DNA of 64,000 nucleotides from Aureisphaera sp963669405 (GCA_963669405.2 CAXXHF010000002.1:1240001-1304000), one strand, 5' to 3'. Numbered from the stretch's first letter, positions 1-9,491 are shown. Notes: generated by a model not told the origin, from the letters alone. Program-made: numbers and translations.

Positions 1-732
1 TTTTCGCATAGCTCCAACTACTTTAAGCCCATCCTCACGATCTGGGACTAGGTCAAAATTACTGTACACATTTCCCATTGTGGATCGCATCTCTACATCT
101 GCCTTGGTATTGGTAGGCAAACTTACGTCTATAGATCCTGTAGCCGTTGTTAAAGAAATAGGAGCGCTTTGATTTACGCTTGTAAATACCACATCGATAG
201 CTCCGGTACTGGAATTTGCCGTAATAGGCCCAGTAACATTCATCAACTTAATGTGTCCTACATTACTTTCAATTTCCAGCTCAGCAGAAAAGTTCTCAAT
301 ATTCACACTTCCCAAATTTCCAGAATCAAGTGTTAAATCCACATTTTTGGGCAATACAAGGGTAAAGCCATTGCGTTGTGTAAACGGCTTCAAATCTTTT
401 AATTTCAAAGTACTACCATCTCTTTCTGATGCCATTCCAAATCCTGTATTATCTACCCCACCGGCATACAAGGCTGTAAGACCTTTTGCTTTCTCATCTA
501 CTCCATTTTCTTCATGTCCATCATCTGAGTAATGACCATGGTCATCACAGTTCTCACAATCGGTTCCATTTTTAAGAATGAGTTCTCCACTAGAGCCTAT
601 TTTCACATCGACCGTGGTATTGGTTTCCAGCACTACTTTGTTAATCCCACTTAAGGAGACTTTGTATTCTTTTTGTCCCCATACCATCAGGGTAAAGAGT
701 AGTGCGATACTTGTTATAGATATTCGTTTCAT
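1..732 (-). CDS. DUF4097-type putative adhesin (partial, 3' end outside window)
   Basis: The first 244 codons of a minus-strand gene are visible; the C-terminus lies beyond the window edge. It starts MKRISITSIALLFTLMVWGQ, a Sec signal peptide. The rest is beta-rich, with repeated short strands of the form G-I/V-x-V-x-x-x-x-G that resemble the DUF4097 beta-helix (head-GIN family). A His/Asp-rich segment (CENCDDHGHYSDDGH) sits near residue 65. The gene lies 18 bp downstream of the HEAT/zinc-finger anti-sigma gene and so probably belongs to the same sigma-factor operon. In this family such proteins are exported and of unknown function; binding at the cell surface is only a guess. Confidence 0.75.
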   Translation of the reverse strand, partial: MKRISITSIALLFTLMVWGQKEYKVSLSGINKVVLETNTTVDVKIGSSGELILKNGTDCENCDDHGHYSDDGHEENGVDEKAKGLTALYAGGVDNTGFGMASERDGSTLKLKDLKPFTQRNGFTLVLPKNVDLTLDSGNLGSVNIENFSAELEIESNVGHIKLMNVTGPITANSSTGAIDVVFTSVNQSAPISLTTATGSIDVSLPTNTKADVEMRSTMGNVYSNFDLVPDREDGLKVVGAMRK

Positions 733-750
733 AATTGATGTCTTTTTGTT

Positions 751-1536
751 CTACATTAAGGTTATTAATCCATCATTCACCTGGTCTTTTACAAAGCTTG
801 GGGTTTCAGAATGCTCCAATAGTTTTTGCATTGGAACTCGTGCACGTTTTTCCTGAACCTCGACCAAAAATTGTATCACTGCTATTTGAATGTTTGGGTT
901 TTTTTCATTGGTTAGTGATTTTATAAAGGCATTTTTTACTTTTTCGTTTTTAGAATATTTTGAGAGTGCTTCTACAGCAGCCAAACGCACATTCACATTA
1001 CCATCAAAATGCATTCTATCTATCAAAGCTTCCATTACATCGCTATCGGGCATTGCAATATCTTCTGTATAGTTTACTGCTTGGATTCGTTTGCTAGCAG
1101 ATCGATTGTCTAACATGGCTAGCATCATATCTTGTTTAAGTTGAGAAGTCTCATCTATGAGTTTTGCAATCTCTACATTACTTTTAGATGCTTTGTGAAA
1201 ACTTCCCATGGTATATCCACCTATTAGCAATAAAATGGAAGCCGCAATTTGGAAGGCTGTTTTCCAAGGGAATTCTTTCGTTTCTTTTTTACCAATTGTA
1301 AATCGTTGCAGGTTTTTCTCTTCCTCTAGGAGCTCTAAAAAGCCTTGGCGTACTTTACCACTGGGTTTGTGAGGGGCTACTTCTCCAAAAACCTTCAACA
1401 TAGATTTTGTCTCATCCATCAATTTCCGGCAGCTATCACAGGTCTCAATATGATCCTTTACTTCTGCAGATAGTCGTGGCTCCATATCATCTTCAATAAA
1501 AGCTACAATATTCTCTTCTACTATGTTACACTTCAT
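751..1536 (-). CDS. Anti-sigma factor with zinc finger, one TM helix and HEAT repeats
   Basis: The 261-aa protein begins with a zinc-binding anti-sigma (ZAS/zf-HC2) module showing H29-x3-C33-x2-C36. A single transmembrane helix follows at about residues 93-112. The C-terminal 90 residues contain HEAT-like helical pairs (EALIDRMHFDGNVNVRLAAV and the following repeat). The start overlaps the stop of the upstream ECF sigma gene by 4 nt (ATGA), as expected for a sigma/anti-sigma pair. The ZAS domain would hold the sigma factor at the inner face of the membrane. The HEAT part would be periplasmic if the helix is inserted N-in; that topology is inferred. Confidence 0.85.
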   Translation of the reverse strand: MKCNIVEENIVAFIEDDMEPRLSAEVKDHIETCDSCRKLMDETKSMLKVFGEVAPHKPSGKVRQGFLELLEEEKNLQRFTIGKKETKEFPWKTAFQIAASILLLIGGYTMGSFHKASKSNVEIAKLIDETSQLKQDMMLAMLDNRSASKRIQAVNYTEDIAMPDSDVMEALIDRMHFDGNVNVRLAAVEALSKYSKNEKVKNAFIKSLTNEKNPNIQIAVIQFLVEVQEKRARVPMQKLLEHSETPSFVKDQVNDGLITLM

Positions 1537-2066
1537 GATATCTGATTTTCGAAATACAATGATTTCATTTTTTTTATAACTCGGTGTATCCTTGTTTTTA
1601 CGGCTGTTTCATTACTTCCTATTACTTCAGCAATTTGCTGGTATTTCATGCCTTGAAAACGGCTCATAACGATCAACTCCTTTTCGTCATCTTTAAGTTT
1701 ATTGAGTACCGCGTGCAATCGTTTTACTTCATCTGAAAGATCTTCACGACTATCTTCATCTACAATTGCCAAATTATCCAGCGACACATTAGACCTTCGT
1801 TTTTCTTTTTCAATTTGATCGTGAAAAAGGTTTCTTGCTATGGTAAATATCCAAGAGGCAAACTTTCCTCCACTGTAAGAGGATCTATATCGCAATGCTT
1901 TATAAAATACATTTTGGGTTAAATCTTCACAAAAAGGAGCATCTGGCTTCATTTTGTATAAGAAGTTATAGATCCATTCGTGGTACCGATCGAAAAGAAT
2001 CGTCATGGCATCCAAATTTCCATTGGCTACACTTTGCATTATTATTTCATCGCTTTGATCTTTCAA
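1533..2066 (-). CDS. ECF RNA polymerase sigma factor
   Basis: A 177-aa protein of normal ECF length. Region 2 is visible as FDRYHEWIYNFLYKM followed by the DLTQNVFYKALRY core (about residues 45-58) and FASWIFTIARNLFHD. Region 4 carries a helix-turn-helix, MKYQQIAEVIGSNETAVKTR, at about residues 142-161. It is translationally coupled to the downstream anti-sigma gene through a 4-nt overlap. The target promoters cannot be read from the sequence. No exact TAnnTTTG box was found in the 147 bp between it and the divergent hydroxylase gene. Confidence 0.92.
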   Translation of the reverse strand: MKDQSDEIIMQSVANGNLDAMTILFDRYHEWIYNFLYKMKPDAPFCEDLTQNVFYKALRYRSSYSGGKFASWIFTIARNLFHDQIEKEKRRSNVSLDNLAIVDEDSREDLSDEVKRLHAVLNKLKDDEKELIVMSRFQGMKYQQIAEVIGSNETAVKTRIHRVIKKMKSLYFENQIS

Positions 2067-2213
2067 GGCTTTGTTGGTTAGTATCGATATGAAGACCGCA
2101 GTTAATAAAAAAGGTTACATTTTCTACTTTATTTTCTAAAATTTTTCTTCAAGTTACTGAAAGTTTAATACTAAAATCCTACTAATTACAAGGGTTTGCT
2201 TATTTTAGTTTCT

Positions 2214-3098
2214 ATGGAAAAGTACACAGATATCTTTAAAGACTCTTATACAGGATACTTTCGCTATCTCATGAATGAGATCACACACTTCCACTGGGAA
2301 AACTACTTTTACGGGCTTATCGCAGTTTCCATAATTGTTTGGTGTTTGGAGATACTGTTTCCCTGGAGAAAGGACCAGAAGAAAATTAGAAAGGATTTTT
2401 GGTTGGACACTTTCTATATGTTTTTTAATTTCTTTTTATTAAACCTTATAGTTCTTATTGCCCTTTCCAACACAGCTGCTGCATTTTTTGATGAAATTCT
2501 TACGGTTTTTGGTGTTTCTATAGGTTCTTTTCAACTATTCGAAGTAAATGCATTGCCTTATGGCATTGGGTTATTGGTCTTTTTTGTGGTTTCAGATTTT
2601 GTACAATGGAACACACATCGACTGCTACATAGAGTTCCATTTCTCTGGAATTTTCATAAAGTACACCATAGTGTGAAAGAAATGGGGTTCGCAGCCCATC
2701 TTAGATATCATTGGATGGAACCTGTAGTCTATAAATCCATGTTATATATTCCTTTAGCACTCATTGGAGGGTTCGATGTTCAGGATGTAGCAATTGTCCA
2801 TTTCTTTGCACTAAGTATAGGCCATCTTAACCACGCCAATCTGGGCTGGGATTACGGAATTCTTAAGTATTTATTGAACAATCCCAAGATGCACATCTGG
2901 CATCATGCTAAAAAACTTCCCGAAACTGTAAAGTACGGGGTCAACTTTGGACTAACGTTAAGTATTTGGGATTATCTCTTTAAAACCAGTCATATTCCAC
3001 ACAATGGAAGAGATATTGAGCTGGGGTTTGAAGGCGATGAAAACTTCCCAAAAGGATTTTTGGAACAGGAATTGTATCCTATAAAAACCAAAAAGTAA
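2214..3098 (+). CDS. Fatty acid hydroxylase / sterol desaturase superfamily membrane protein
   Basis: A 294-aa integral membrane protein. The chosen start is the ATG at MEKYTDIF; an in-frame TTG 18 nt upstream is less likely. It carries the histidine clusters that bind the di-iron centre in this superfamily: HRLLH, HKVHH, a distal HLNHANLGW segment and HIWHH near the C-terminus. Hydrophobic helices lie at about residues 31-50, 70-95 and 115-135. The family oxidises membrane lipids (C-H hydroxylation or desaturation). The substrate here is unknown. It precedes two DUF547 lipoproteins on the same strand by 29 bp and may be co-transcribed with them. Confidence 0.85.
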   Translation: MEKYTDIFKDSYTGYFRYLMNEITHFHWENYFYGLIAVSIIVWCLEILFPWRKDQKKIRKDFWLDTFYMFFNFFLLNLIVLIALSNTAAAFFDEILTVFGVSIGSFQLFEVNALPYGIGLLVFFVVSDFVQWNTHRLLHRVPFLWNFHKVHHSVKEMGFAAHLRYHWMEPVVYKSMLYIPLALIGGFDVQDVAIVHFFALSIGHLNHANLGWDYGILKYLLNNPKMHIWHHAKKLPETVKYGVNFGLTLSIWDYLFKTSHIPHNGRDIELGFEGDENFPKGFLEQELYPIKTKK

Positions 3099-3127
3099 GT
3101 TTTTGCGTACTTATTAAAAACAAACAG

Positions 3128-4000
3128 ATGATAAAAAAGACCCTCTACCTACTTACGTTACTCATTTTTATGGCCGCTTGTGGTGGAAGTAAAAAAGTAG
3201 TTGCAACGACACCCAAAAAGGATGTTCAAGTAGCCACAAAAGACTCTGTTGTGATAGTACAGGAAGCTCACAAGGATTCTTCCCAAACCATCACTGTAAA
3301 AGACCCTGATATAAAAGTAATGGATACCATAGATTCAAAGAAAATAGAGGTTATAGAAGCTTTTAATCACTCTATCTGGAATTCCTTGTTAAAGGAAAAT
3401 GTATCTAATAAAGGAAATGTAAACTACGAAGGTTTTCGACAACAAAAGCAGGCTATACGGGAGTATATAACATCACTAGGAGCACAAATGCCAGAAGAAA
3501 GTTGGTCACTAGAAGACCAATTAGCCTATTGGATGAACGCATATAACGCAATGACAGTTGATCTCATTCTACGCAATCTTCCCTTAAAAAGTATTAAGGA
3601 TATTGACAAACCCTGGAATCAACGTTTATGGAAATTGGGTAGCAAATGGTATAATTTAGATGAAATTGAACATCAGATTCTCCGTAAAATGAACGATCCC
3701 CGTATTCATTTTGGAATCAATTGTGCTTCTTTTTCATGCCCACCTTTGCTAAATGAAGCGTTTACTGCCCAGAAAGTTGATGAGCAATTAGATGCTTTGG
3801 CAAAACAGTTTGTAAATGATCCATTAAGAAATACTATTACTTCAGACCGAATCCAAATTTCAAAAATCTTTAGTTGGTTTGCTAAGGATTTCAAAAAAGA
3901 AGGAAGCTTGATCGATTTTCTCAACAAATATTCAGAAACACCTATTAACTCTAATGCCCGAAAAAGCTTTAAAGACTATGATTGGGCACTAAACCAATAA
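3128..4000 (+). CDS. DUF547 lipoprotein (first of tandem pair)
   Basis: The 290-aa protein starts with a lipoprotein signal (lipobox FMAAC, Cys at residue 18), then a Lys/Thr/Val-rich linker to about residue 80. The DUF547 domain follows, containing AYWMNAYNAMTVDLILRN and the conserved cysteine motif INCASFSCPPL. The biochemical role of the family is not established; the Cys pair and nearby His suggest a redox or hydrolase-like fold. A paralogue starts 1 nt after its stop, and a third copy is encoded at 9549-10265, so the family is amplified locally. Confidence 0.87.
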   Translation: MIKKTLYLLTLLIFMAACGGSKKVVATTPKKDVQVATKDSVVIVQEAHKDSSQTITVKDPDIKVMDTIDSKKIEVIEAFNHSIWNSLLKENVSNKGNVNYEGFRQQKQAIREYITSLGAQMPEESWSLEDQLAYWMNAYNAMTVDLILRNLPLKSIKDIDKPWNQRLWKLGSKWYNLDEIEHQILRKMNDPRIHFGINCASFSCPPLLNEAFTAQKVDEQLDALAKQFVNDPLRNTITSDRIQISKIFSWFAKDFKKEGSLIDFLNKYSETPINSNARKSFKDYDWALNQ

Positions 4001-4001
4001 T

Positions 4002-4793
4002 ATGAAGGTATTTGCAAAAATTATCGGGATTTTCCTTTTATTCATTACATTACAAAGCTGTGCATTATTTTCTGCAGCAGGATTAAGCACCCAAGGCCAA
4101 CCCATAAAACAAGTAGAACCGCCATTAAAATCTGCCACAAGTTCCATAATGGATCATACTATTTGGAACCAAATGTTGCGAAAACACGTTACCAAAGAAG
4201 GATATGTAGATTATGGAGGTTTCATGAAAGAGAAAGATCGTTTAAGCGATTATTTAAAGATCTTATCTATAAATAATCCAAAAAAACATTGGCCTGTTCA
4301 GGAATTATTGGCCTATTACATAAACCTATACAATGCTCATACGGTAAAACTGATTATAGATAATTACCCCACAGAAAGCATCAAAAATATTAATGGTCCT
4401 TGGACCCGTGGTATTGTTTCTATTGGTGACCGAAAACTTTCTTTGGGTGGAATTGAAAATAGTATCCTTCGCAAAATGAACGAACCCCGGATTCACTTTG
4501 CCATTAACTGTGCCTCCATTTCCTGTCCCAAATTATTGAATGAAGCATATACTGCAGATCATATTGAAGAACAGCTGGATAAGGTTACCAAAGCATTTAT
4601 CAATGGCCCTAAAAATGAACTTTCTATAGACTATCCCAAGCTTTCCTCTATTTTCGATTGGTATGCAAAAGATTTTCAAGTTAATGGGAAGCAGGATGTT
4701 ATCGGCTATATAAATCGGTACACTTCCGTGCAGATTCAATCTAATGCCCCTATAGAATATTTGGAATACAATTGGAATTTGAACAAGCAATAA
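4002..4793 (+). CDS. DUF547 lipoprotein (second of tandem pair)
   Basis: A 263-aa lipoprotein with lipobox LQSC (Cys at residue 20) and a short linker before the DUF547 domain. The conserved blocks AYYINLYNAHTVKLI and INCASISCPKLLNEAY align with the upstream paralogue, as do the C-terminal DWYAKDF and the YNWNLN end. The gene begins 1 nt after the stop of the first copy and lies 12 bp before a glycosyltransferase, so the three genes are probably one transcript. The pair most likely arose by tandem duplication. Confidence 0.87.
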   Translation: MKVFAKIIGIFLLFITLQSCALFSAAGLSTQGQPIKQVEPPLKSATSSIMDHTIWNQMLRKHVTKEGYVDYGGFMKEKDRLSDYLKILSINNPKKHWPVQELLAYYINLYNAHTVKLIIDNYPTESIKNINGPWTRGIVSIGDRKLSLGGIENSILRKMNEPRIHFAINCASISCPKLLNEAYTADHIEEQLDKVTKAFINGPKNELSIDYPKLSSIFDWYAKDFQVNGKQDVIGYINRYTSVQIQSNAPIEYLEYNWNLNKQ

Positions 4794-4805
4794 TATATTT
4801 GTTCT

Positions 4806-5519
4806 ATGATTTCGATCATTATTCCGGTCCTAAATGAAGCTGATGTTATAAAGCATCAATTAACGTATTTGTTGAATTCGGTTACCCCGGAAAACATTTC
4901 CGACATTATCGTAATAGATGGTGGAAGTACAGATGGAACAAAAGAAATTGTTTCTAAATTCATTCTTCAAAACAACACTTTAGAAATTACAATCACGCTT
5001 CTTTCGTCCGAGAAGGGACGTGCTAAACAAATGAATGTAGGTGCCAAAAAAGCACAAGGAAGTATCTTTTATTTTTTACACGCTGATTCATTTCCTCCCA
5101 AAGATTTTGACAATTTCATCTTAGAGCAAGTAGCCAATGGAAATCGTGCAGGTTGTTTCCAGATGAAATTTGACAGCAATCACTGGTGGCTTCGCCTAGC
5201 CGGATGGTTAACCCGCTTTCGTTGGCGTGCATGCCGTGGAGGAGATCAAAGCCAATACATTACCGAGGAGTTATTCAATGACATTGGAGGTTTTGACGAA
5301 CGTTATACCATCTATGAAGACAACATCCTTATTAACGAACTCTATCGTCGCAAAGAATTTGTAGTAATCCGTAATTCCTTAACCACTTCTTGCAGACTGT
5401 ATCAAAAGAAAGGGGTCTGGCGTTTACAATATCATTTCTGGGCTATTTACGTAAAAAAGATCTTTGGGGCAGATGCAGATGAATTGTACCGCTACTACAA
5501 AAAGAATATTGCTTCTTAA
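4806..5519 (+). CDS. Family 2 glycosyltransferase, TIGR04283-like
   Basis: A 237-aa GT-A glycosyltransferase. The N-terminus SIIIPVLNEAD and the nucleotide-binding DGGSTDGT (about residues 39-46) are typical of GT2. HADSFPP stands in the position of the DxD metal site, and GGFDERYTIYEDN is the acceptor/catalytic block. The compact size and the KGRAKQMN-like segment (EKGRAKQMNVGAKKA) match the TIGR04283 subgroup, often found with selenodomain-associated radical SAM loci and named for arsenosugar synthesis. No arsenic gene is nearby, so I do not assign that pathway. Confidence 0.82.
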   Translation: MISIIIPVLNEADVIKHQLTYLLNSVTPENISDIIVIDGGSTDGTKEIVSKFILQNNTLEITITLLSSEKGRAKQMNVGAKKAQGSIFYFLHADSFPPKDFDNFILEQVANGNRAGCFQMKFDSNHWWLRLAGWLTRFRWRACRGGDQSQYITEELFNDIGGFDERYTIYEDNILINELYRRKEFVVIRNSLTTSCRLYQKKGVWRLQYHFWAIYVKKIFGADADELYRYYKKNIAS

Positions 5520-5558
5520 TACTACCTACTTCTTCATTTTTATGGAAGATTGGTTTTC

Positions 5559-6812
5559 TTAAAAATACTGCCCTACTCCAAAAACCAATCCATGGGTAGC
5601 ATCTCTAGTAATTCCATATCCATAATCAATCCTAAAAACCGTATTAAAAATACGTTTATGAATAAACCGTGCGCCTAATCCTGGATATACTCGAAGGTTT
5701 TGGTTTTTTCCAAAGTCTCCAAAATCACCTCCCGGGTTTCTCCAACTCCCTGCATCTATAAAGGCATTTCCCTGCAAAACAAACCAATCTTTTTCATAGA
5801 GGGTATGTCGATATTCGGTATTCAAGATAACAACTCCCGTACCTCGATCAATTGTGTTTCCTACTCCTCTAATATTAAGGTTATTATCTACTGAAAAAGG
5901 AGCAAAAGGCGAATCGTCATTAGAGGCCAATCCCAGTCGTAAACGGGAAGCCCAGTTCCCTTTTTCACCCACTCGCAGGTAGTACACAAAGTCATTCCAC
6001 CATATCAAGAACTCAGGAAGTGCTTCGTCTCTTGAAGTTACGTACTGAAAATTTAGTGTACTCTTAAATCCATTTACATACTGATAGTAGACATCTACCT
6101 TGTTGTATTGATACAGAAATTTGTACAATAGTTTCTTTACTTCTAAGTTTTGAGGAACATCGGGACTGGTTGCTCCTTCTTTATATTCATAGGTTTCGGT
6201 AAAATAATTGACACCCCCTTCAAACCAATGATTAAATGTAAGCTCATACAAGAGTAAAGCTTCCATTGATCTGTTGTTATACTTATAATCTGCAGTTGTA
6301 TTATTGAAGAAAACAGGTTCTTGGGTAGTGAGATCCTGATAATTAAGGGTTAACCCTAGTTTGTTGGTGAACAAATACGGAGCCTTAAAATTGATTCCAA
6401 ATGAATTGTATATGTCCTTTTGGAAAAACCCCCCAAAGGTAATATTCCTTCCTAATCCATTGAATTCATACAAACCTAATCGATAAGCAAATTCATCATC
6501 GTTAGTCGTATATACATTTGCAGAAGGGATAATAGTGAAATTCTCCTCTACTCCATATATCACTTGATAGGTTCCGTCTTCTTTAGTATGTACTTGGTAG
6601 TAGGCATGTGCTATCCCGGGAAGGCGTTTTAACCGGACAATATCTGATTCTATTTTTGTGGAATCCAAGGTAGCACCTTCTTTTATCTTGACTAATCGCC
6701 TAATAAAGGATTCCTTGGTTTTTTTATTGTCTTGTATAACCAACTCACTAATTTGTTGTGCCATTCCAGACCCACAGACCATAAACAATAATAAGAATGC
6801 TACTTTTTTCAA
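5559..6812 (-). CDS. Omp85/BamA-like outer membrane barrel protein with POTRA domain
   Basis: About 417 aa from the start chosen here. A signal peptide (KKVAFLLLFMVCGSGMAQ) is followed by one POTRA-like domain (about residues 20-95, with KEGATLDSTKIESDIVRLKR). The remainder is a barrel of alternating aromatic strands that ends in FGVGQYF, i.e. a C-terminal Phe. The likely start is a TTG whose last two bases overlap the upstream TGA stop (TTGA), giving tight translational coupling. A longer TTG start 36 nt upstream would put residues in front of the signal peptide and is less likely. Short Omp85 proteins of this type insert or export lipoproteins or enzymes; the partner here could be the lipoprotein encoded upstream. 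Confidence 0.82.
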   Translation of the reverse strand: MKKVAFLLLFMVCGSGMAQQISELVIQDNKKTKESFIRRLVKIKEGATLDSTKIESDIVRLKRLPGIAHAYYQVHTKEDGTYQVIYGVEENFTIIPSANVYTTNDDEFAYRLGLYEFNGLGRNITFGGFFQKDIYNSFGINFKAPYLFTNKLGLTLNYQDLTTQEPVFFNNTTADYKYNNRSMEALLLYELTFNHWFEGGVNYFTETYEYKEGATSPDVPQNLEVKKLLYKFLYQYNKVDVYYQYVNGFKSTLNFQYVTSRDEALPEFLIWWNDFVYYLRVGEKGNWASRLRLGLASNDDSPFAPFSVDNNLNIRGVGNTIDRGTGVVILNTEYRHTLYEKDWFVLQGNAFIDAGSWRNPGGDFGDFGKNQNLRVYPGLGARFIHKRIFNTVFRIDYGYGITRDATHGLVFGVGQYF

Positions 6813-7546
6813 AACGAAAACCCTTTTTGTGCTATTAAATTCACCCAATTATCTTCACTTACGCCTAGGACTGTAAAATTGTAATCCATATCCATAACAA
6901 GCTCTGGTGGTGTTCCCTCTGTAATGTTCAGCACCACATTATCTGTTTTATAGTATTGGAAAATTGCTTCAGAAGTATATGTGCCAGAGAGCAGCTCGTC
7001 ATTGGCATCAGAAACCACCTGAAAGTAAATCGCATCAAATGGTGTTGCAATATTTCCCCATGAAAACAAGGGCATTCCTGTGGATATAGAACCAATATGT
7101 ATGGCACTTCTAAATTGTGTATTCTGTGTAAGATGTTTTAACCGTATGGGATTGGATACTTGCAATACTCCATCTTCTTCAAAAGTTACAAGCACCCATT
7201 TTTCTTGATCTAACTGTCTCTTTATTTGCATTAAATACCCATTGAAGTAATCCATACCACTCACCTCAACCTCTTCATAATTTTCATAGTCTGTAGGATT
7301 CACTTCAGTTGTAGCTGTTTCAAAATAACGAATGTTGGTTACTCCAGGGCGTGGATAAACATATACAATCACTTCATTTTCGTTTTCTGATCCTGAAGCA
7401 CAGGAAATAACGCTTTCAAATTCAACAGGCCCTTCGGCAATCATTTCTGCTAAAGTCTGTGGTTCGTTAACCGTTTCTGTGTCATCATTTTCGGAACAAG
7501 CCACTAAAGCGACCAGTATCAAAAAATAGCTAGTTATTGTTTTCAT
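6809..7546 (-). CDS. Lipoprotein of unknown function
   Basis: A 245-aa protein with a clear lipoprotein signal (ITSYFLILVALVACSEND, Cys at residue 17), followed by an acidic, beta-rich region. I do not recognise the domain. It overlaps the upstream glycoside hydrolase gene by 17 nt and the downstream Omp85-like gene by 4 nt. All three are therefore coupled and probably act together at the outer membrane. Confidence 0.78.
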   Translation of the reverse strand: MKTITSYFLILVALVACSENDDTETVNEPQTLAEMIAEGPVEFESVISCASGSENENEVIVYVYPRPGVTNIRYFETATTEVNPTDYENYEEVEVSGMDYFNGYLMQIKRQLDQEKWVLVTFEEDGVLQVSNPIRLKHLTQNTQFRSAIHIGSISTGMPLFSWGNIATPFDAIYFQVVSDANDELLSGTYTSEAIFQYYKTDNVVLNITEGTPPELVMDMDYNFTVLGVSEDNWVNLIAQKGFSF

Positions 7547-8531
7547 AATAGTTTTTTATCACCAGTTCTACTGGTTTGTTCTGCGGTGTAAATTGTGAAT
7601 TTTCAGTTCCACCAGACTTCGCATAATCAATAAACCATTTCCAAATAAATCCACCTTTAAACCATTCCTTTTCATACATCACTTCATACAGTGCTTTCGT
7701 AAGATGGGTCTGTGCATCTAAATTTACCTGTGTCATGCTTCGGTCACTTCGCCAAGGCTCTTTCCCTGCATAATCCACACTTCTGTATCCATATTCCGTA
7801 AACAGAATAGGCCTTTCATTTTCCATTGATACCTTTTCCATTTCTTCCAACCAAGGTTTCCAACCTTCTTTCGCTTCTTCTAAAGTAGGTGTTGTGCTTT
7901 CCGAAACTGGAAAATAAGCATCTACACCTATGTAATCCAATGCTTTCCAGAATGGCACTCTTTTATATTCGTCCCAATTGGCAGCATACGTAAGTTCTCC
8001 TTTATAGATCTGCTTTATTTCTGCAATCAATCCACTCCAATAGTCGGGACGATTTACTATAAATTGTTCCAATTCTGTTCCAACACAAAACAAAGCAACT
8101 CGCTTTTCTTGTGCCAAACGAGCGAAGTCCAAAATGAAGGTTCGGTAAGAATCTTCTAAGGCTTTCCAGTCCTCTTCGCTTGACATTTTTAGATAACCCG
8201 TAAACTCGCCACGCCAGATCCAAATCTGTGGTTTCAACATCACCTTTATGCCGTTGGATTTCAATATATCAATGTACTGTGCGGCTCCATCTCTTGTTTC
8301 TCCAAACCATTGCCGCTGGGTATTGTAAATAATCTCTGGAGATTCCAGATTACGTATAAAACCAAAAGGCATAACAGCTGCATAATTGGCTTTTACATTG
8401 ACCACCGCATTTACATTTTCTTGGGTGGCTTCTTTAGGCGAAGCCACAAAACTCACTCCATTAATTCGAGAATTTTGTGCTTCGCAACTTTGTAACAAAA
8501 CAAGTAGCAGTAGAATTTTCAGAAATCGCAT
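7530..8531 (-). CDS. GH113-like glycoside hydrolase lipoprotein (TIM barrel)
   Basis: A 333-aa lipoprotein (lipobox LLQSC, Cys at residue 16). The body is a TIM barrel resembling GH113 and related hydrolases: MLKPQIWIW, CVGTELEQF with the candidate acid/base Glu in G-T-E (E153), the strand YIGVDAYFPVS, and LFTEYGYRS with candidate nucleophile E246. GH113 enzymes characterised elsewhere are beta-mannanases, but substrate cannot be assigned from the motif alone. It is the first gene of a three-gene minus-strand set with an unknown lipoprotein and an Omp85-like barrel. A role in surface glycan turnover is inferred. Confidence 0.8.
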   Translation of the reverse strand: MRFLKILLLLVLLQSCEAQNSRINGVSFVASPKEATQENVNAVVNVKANYAAVMPFGFIRNLESPEIIYNTQRQWFGETRDGAAQYIDILKSNGIKVMLKPQIWIWRGEFTGYLKMSSEEDWKALEDSYRTFILDFARLAQEKRVALFCVGTELEQFIVNRPDYWSGLIAEIKQIYKGELTYAANWDEYKRVPFWKALDYIGVDAYFPVSESTTPTLEEAKEGWKPWLEEMEKVSMENERPILFTEYGYRSVDYAGKEPWRSDRSMTQVNLDAQTHLTKALYEVMYEKEWFKGGFIWKWFIDYAKSGGTENSQFTPQNKPVELVIKNYYENNN

Positions 8532-8567
8532 ATAGATTCAATTTTACTGCTACAAATTAGCCTTTTT

Positions 8568-9449
8568 CTAAAAGACAGCTCTTAAACCTATATTAAATGT
8601 TTCTCCCAAACCAGTGTCATTTCCACGAACAAAATTGGTATACAATGCTTCTATATTCAACTCATCTGTTAGTTGATACTTTGCACCACCACCCACAGCT
8701 GTAAAATCTTGGGAAAATTCATTGCCAAGATCTATCAACTGAGAATGTTGAGCCAATGCCAATATGGTAAACTTTGAAGAAGGAAAATAGCTGAAGAACA
8801 ATCCCGGGGTTAACCGAAGGCTGTTATTAGCAAAACTTTCTGCCTCGTCCCCAAAGTTGAATTCACTATTGATTTCAGAAAACACCTGAAATTTATCCCC
8901 TGGGAAGGTGTAGTCATAGAAAAAACGGTTTTGCCATGTAAATCCGTTTTGATCCAAGAATACCCCTTGTTCTGTTTCATTATCTACCAATGGAATAAAG
9001 AAGGAACTTTGTATAGAGAAATTGTTTACATTTTTAAAAGGAACAAACTTCACCGAAGGTGCAATGGAAGTAAAACCACTCCTTGCCGTACCGCGTTCTC
9101 CATCAAAACTGAAAACATCCAGGGCGCTTCTATCGGCTATTACGTTACTTCTAAATTCGAGAATCAAACCTACGTTTACACGTTTGTTTTCTCCCACCCC
9201 AGTATATCCTTCTAATGTAGAAGTGAAAAATGTTTGTCTAGGTTCTTTCCCGTCAGAAAAAGTACTTTCCGTTTGGGTATAAAGATTATTGAACCATTTA
9301 ATATCGAACTGTCCTTTTCCAATTAATTTGGAAGGTGTCAAGGTTTGAATTACAGATCCTCCCGTATCATCTTCATCCTCCTGTGCTATGGTAAAGGCAA
9401 AGACAAAGCATAATAATATGGTAGCAATAATTTTTTTTGAAATTTTCAT
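8568..9449 (-). CDS. Outer-membrane beta-barrel (transporter-like) protein
   Basis: A 293-aa protein from the ATG that begins MKISKKIIATILLCFVFAFTIAQ, a signal peptide. An upstream in-frame start would add 26 basic residues encoded by an intergenic hairpin and is rejected. The mature protein is alternating beta strands with a C-terminal RAVF, typical of a small outer-membrane barrel. I see no binding motif. Upstream on the same strand is a DUF547 gene, 99 bp away, separated by a REP-like hairpin. Confidence 0.75.
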   Translation of the reverse strand: MKISKKIIATILLCFVFAFTIAQEDEDDTGGSVIQTLTPSKLIGKGQFDIKWFNNLYTQTESTFSDGKEPRQTFFTSTLEGYTGVGENKRVNVGLILEFRSNVIADRSALDVFSFDGERGTARSGFTSIAPSVKFVPFKNVNNFSIQSSFFIPLVDNETEQGVFLDQNGFTWQNRFFYDYTFPGDKFQVFSEINSEFNFGDEAESFANNSLRLTPGLFFSYFPSSKFTILALAQHSQLIDLGNEFSQDFTAVGGGAKYQLTDELNIEALYTNFVRGNDTGLGETFNIGLRAVF

Positions 9450-9491
9450 CGTTTTATTTTTTGGTGTTATTAATTTTTGGGAATTGTGCTT

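Noticed and set aside
4806..5519. Arsenosugar biosynthesis glycosyltransferase
   Set aside because: The subgroup name suggests it, but no arsenic methyltransferase or ArsS-type radical SAM gene is next to it.
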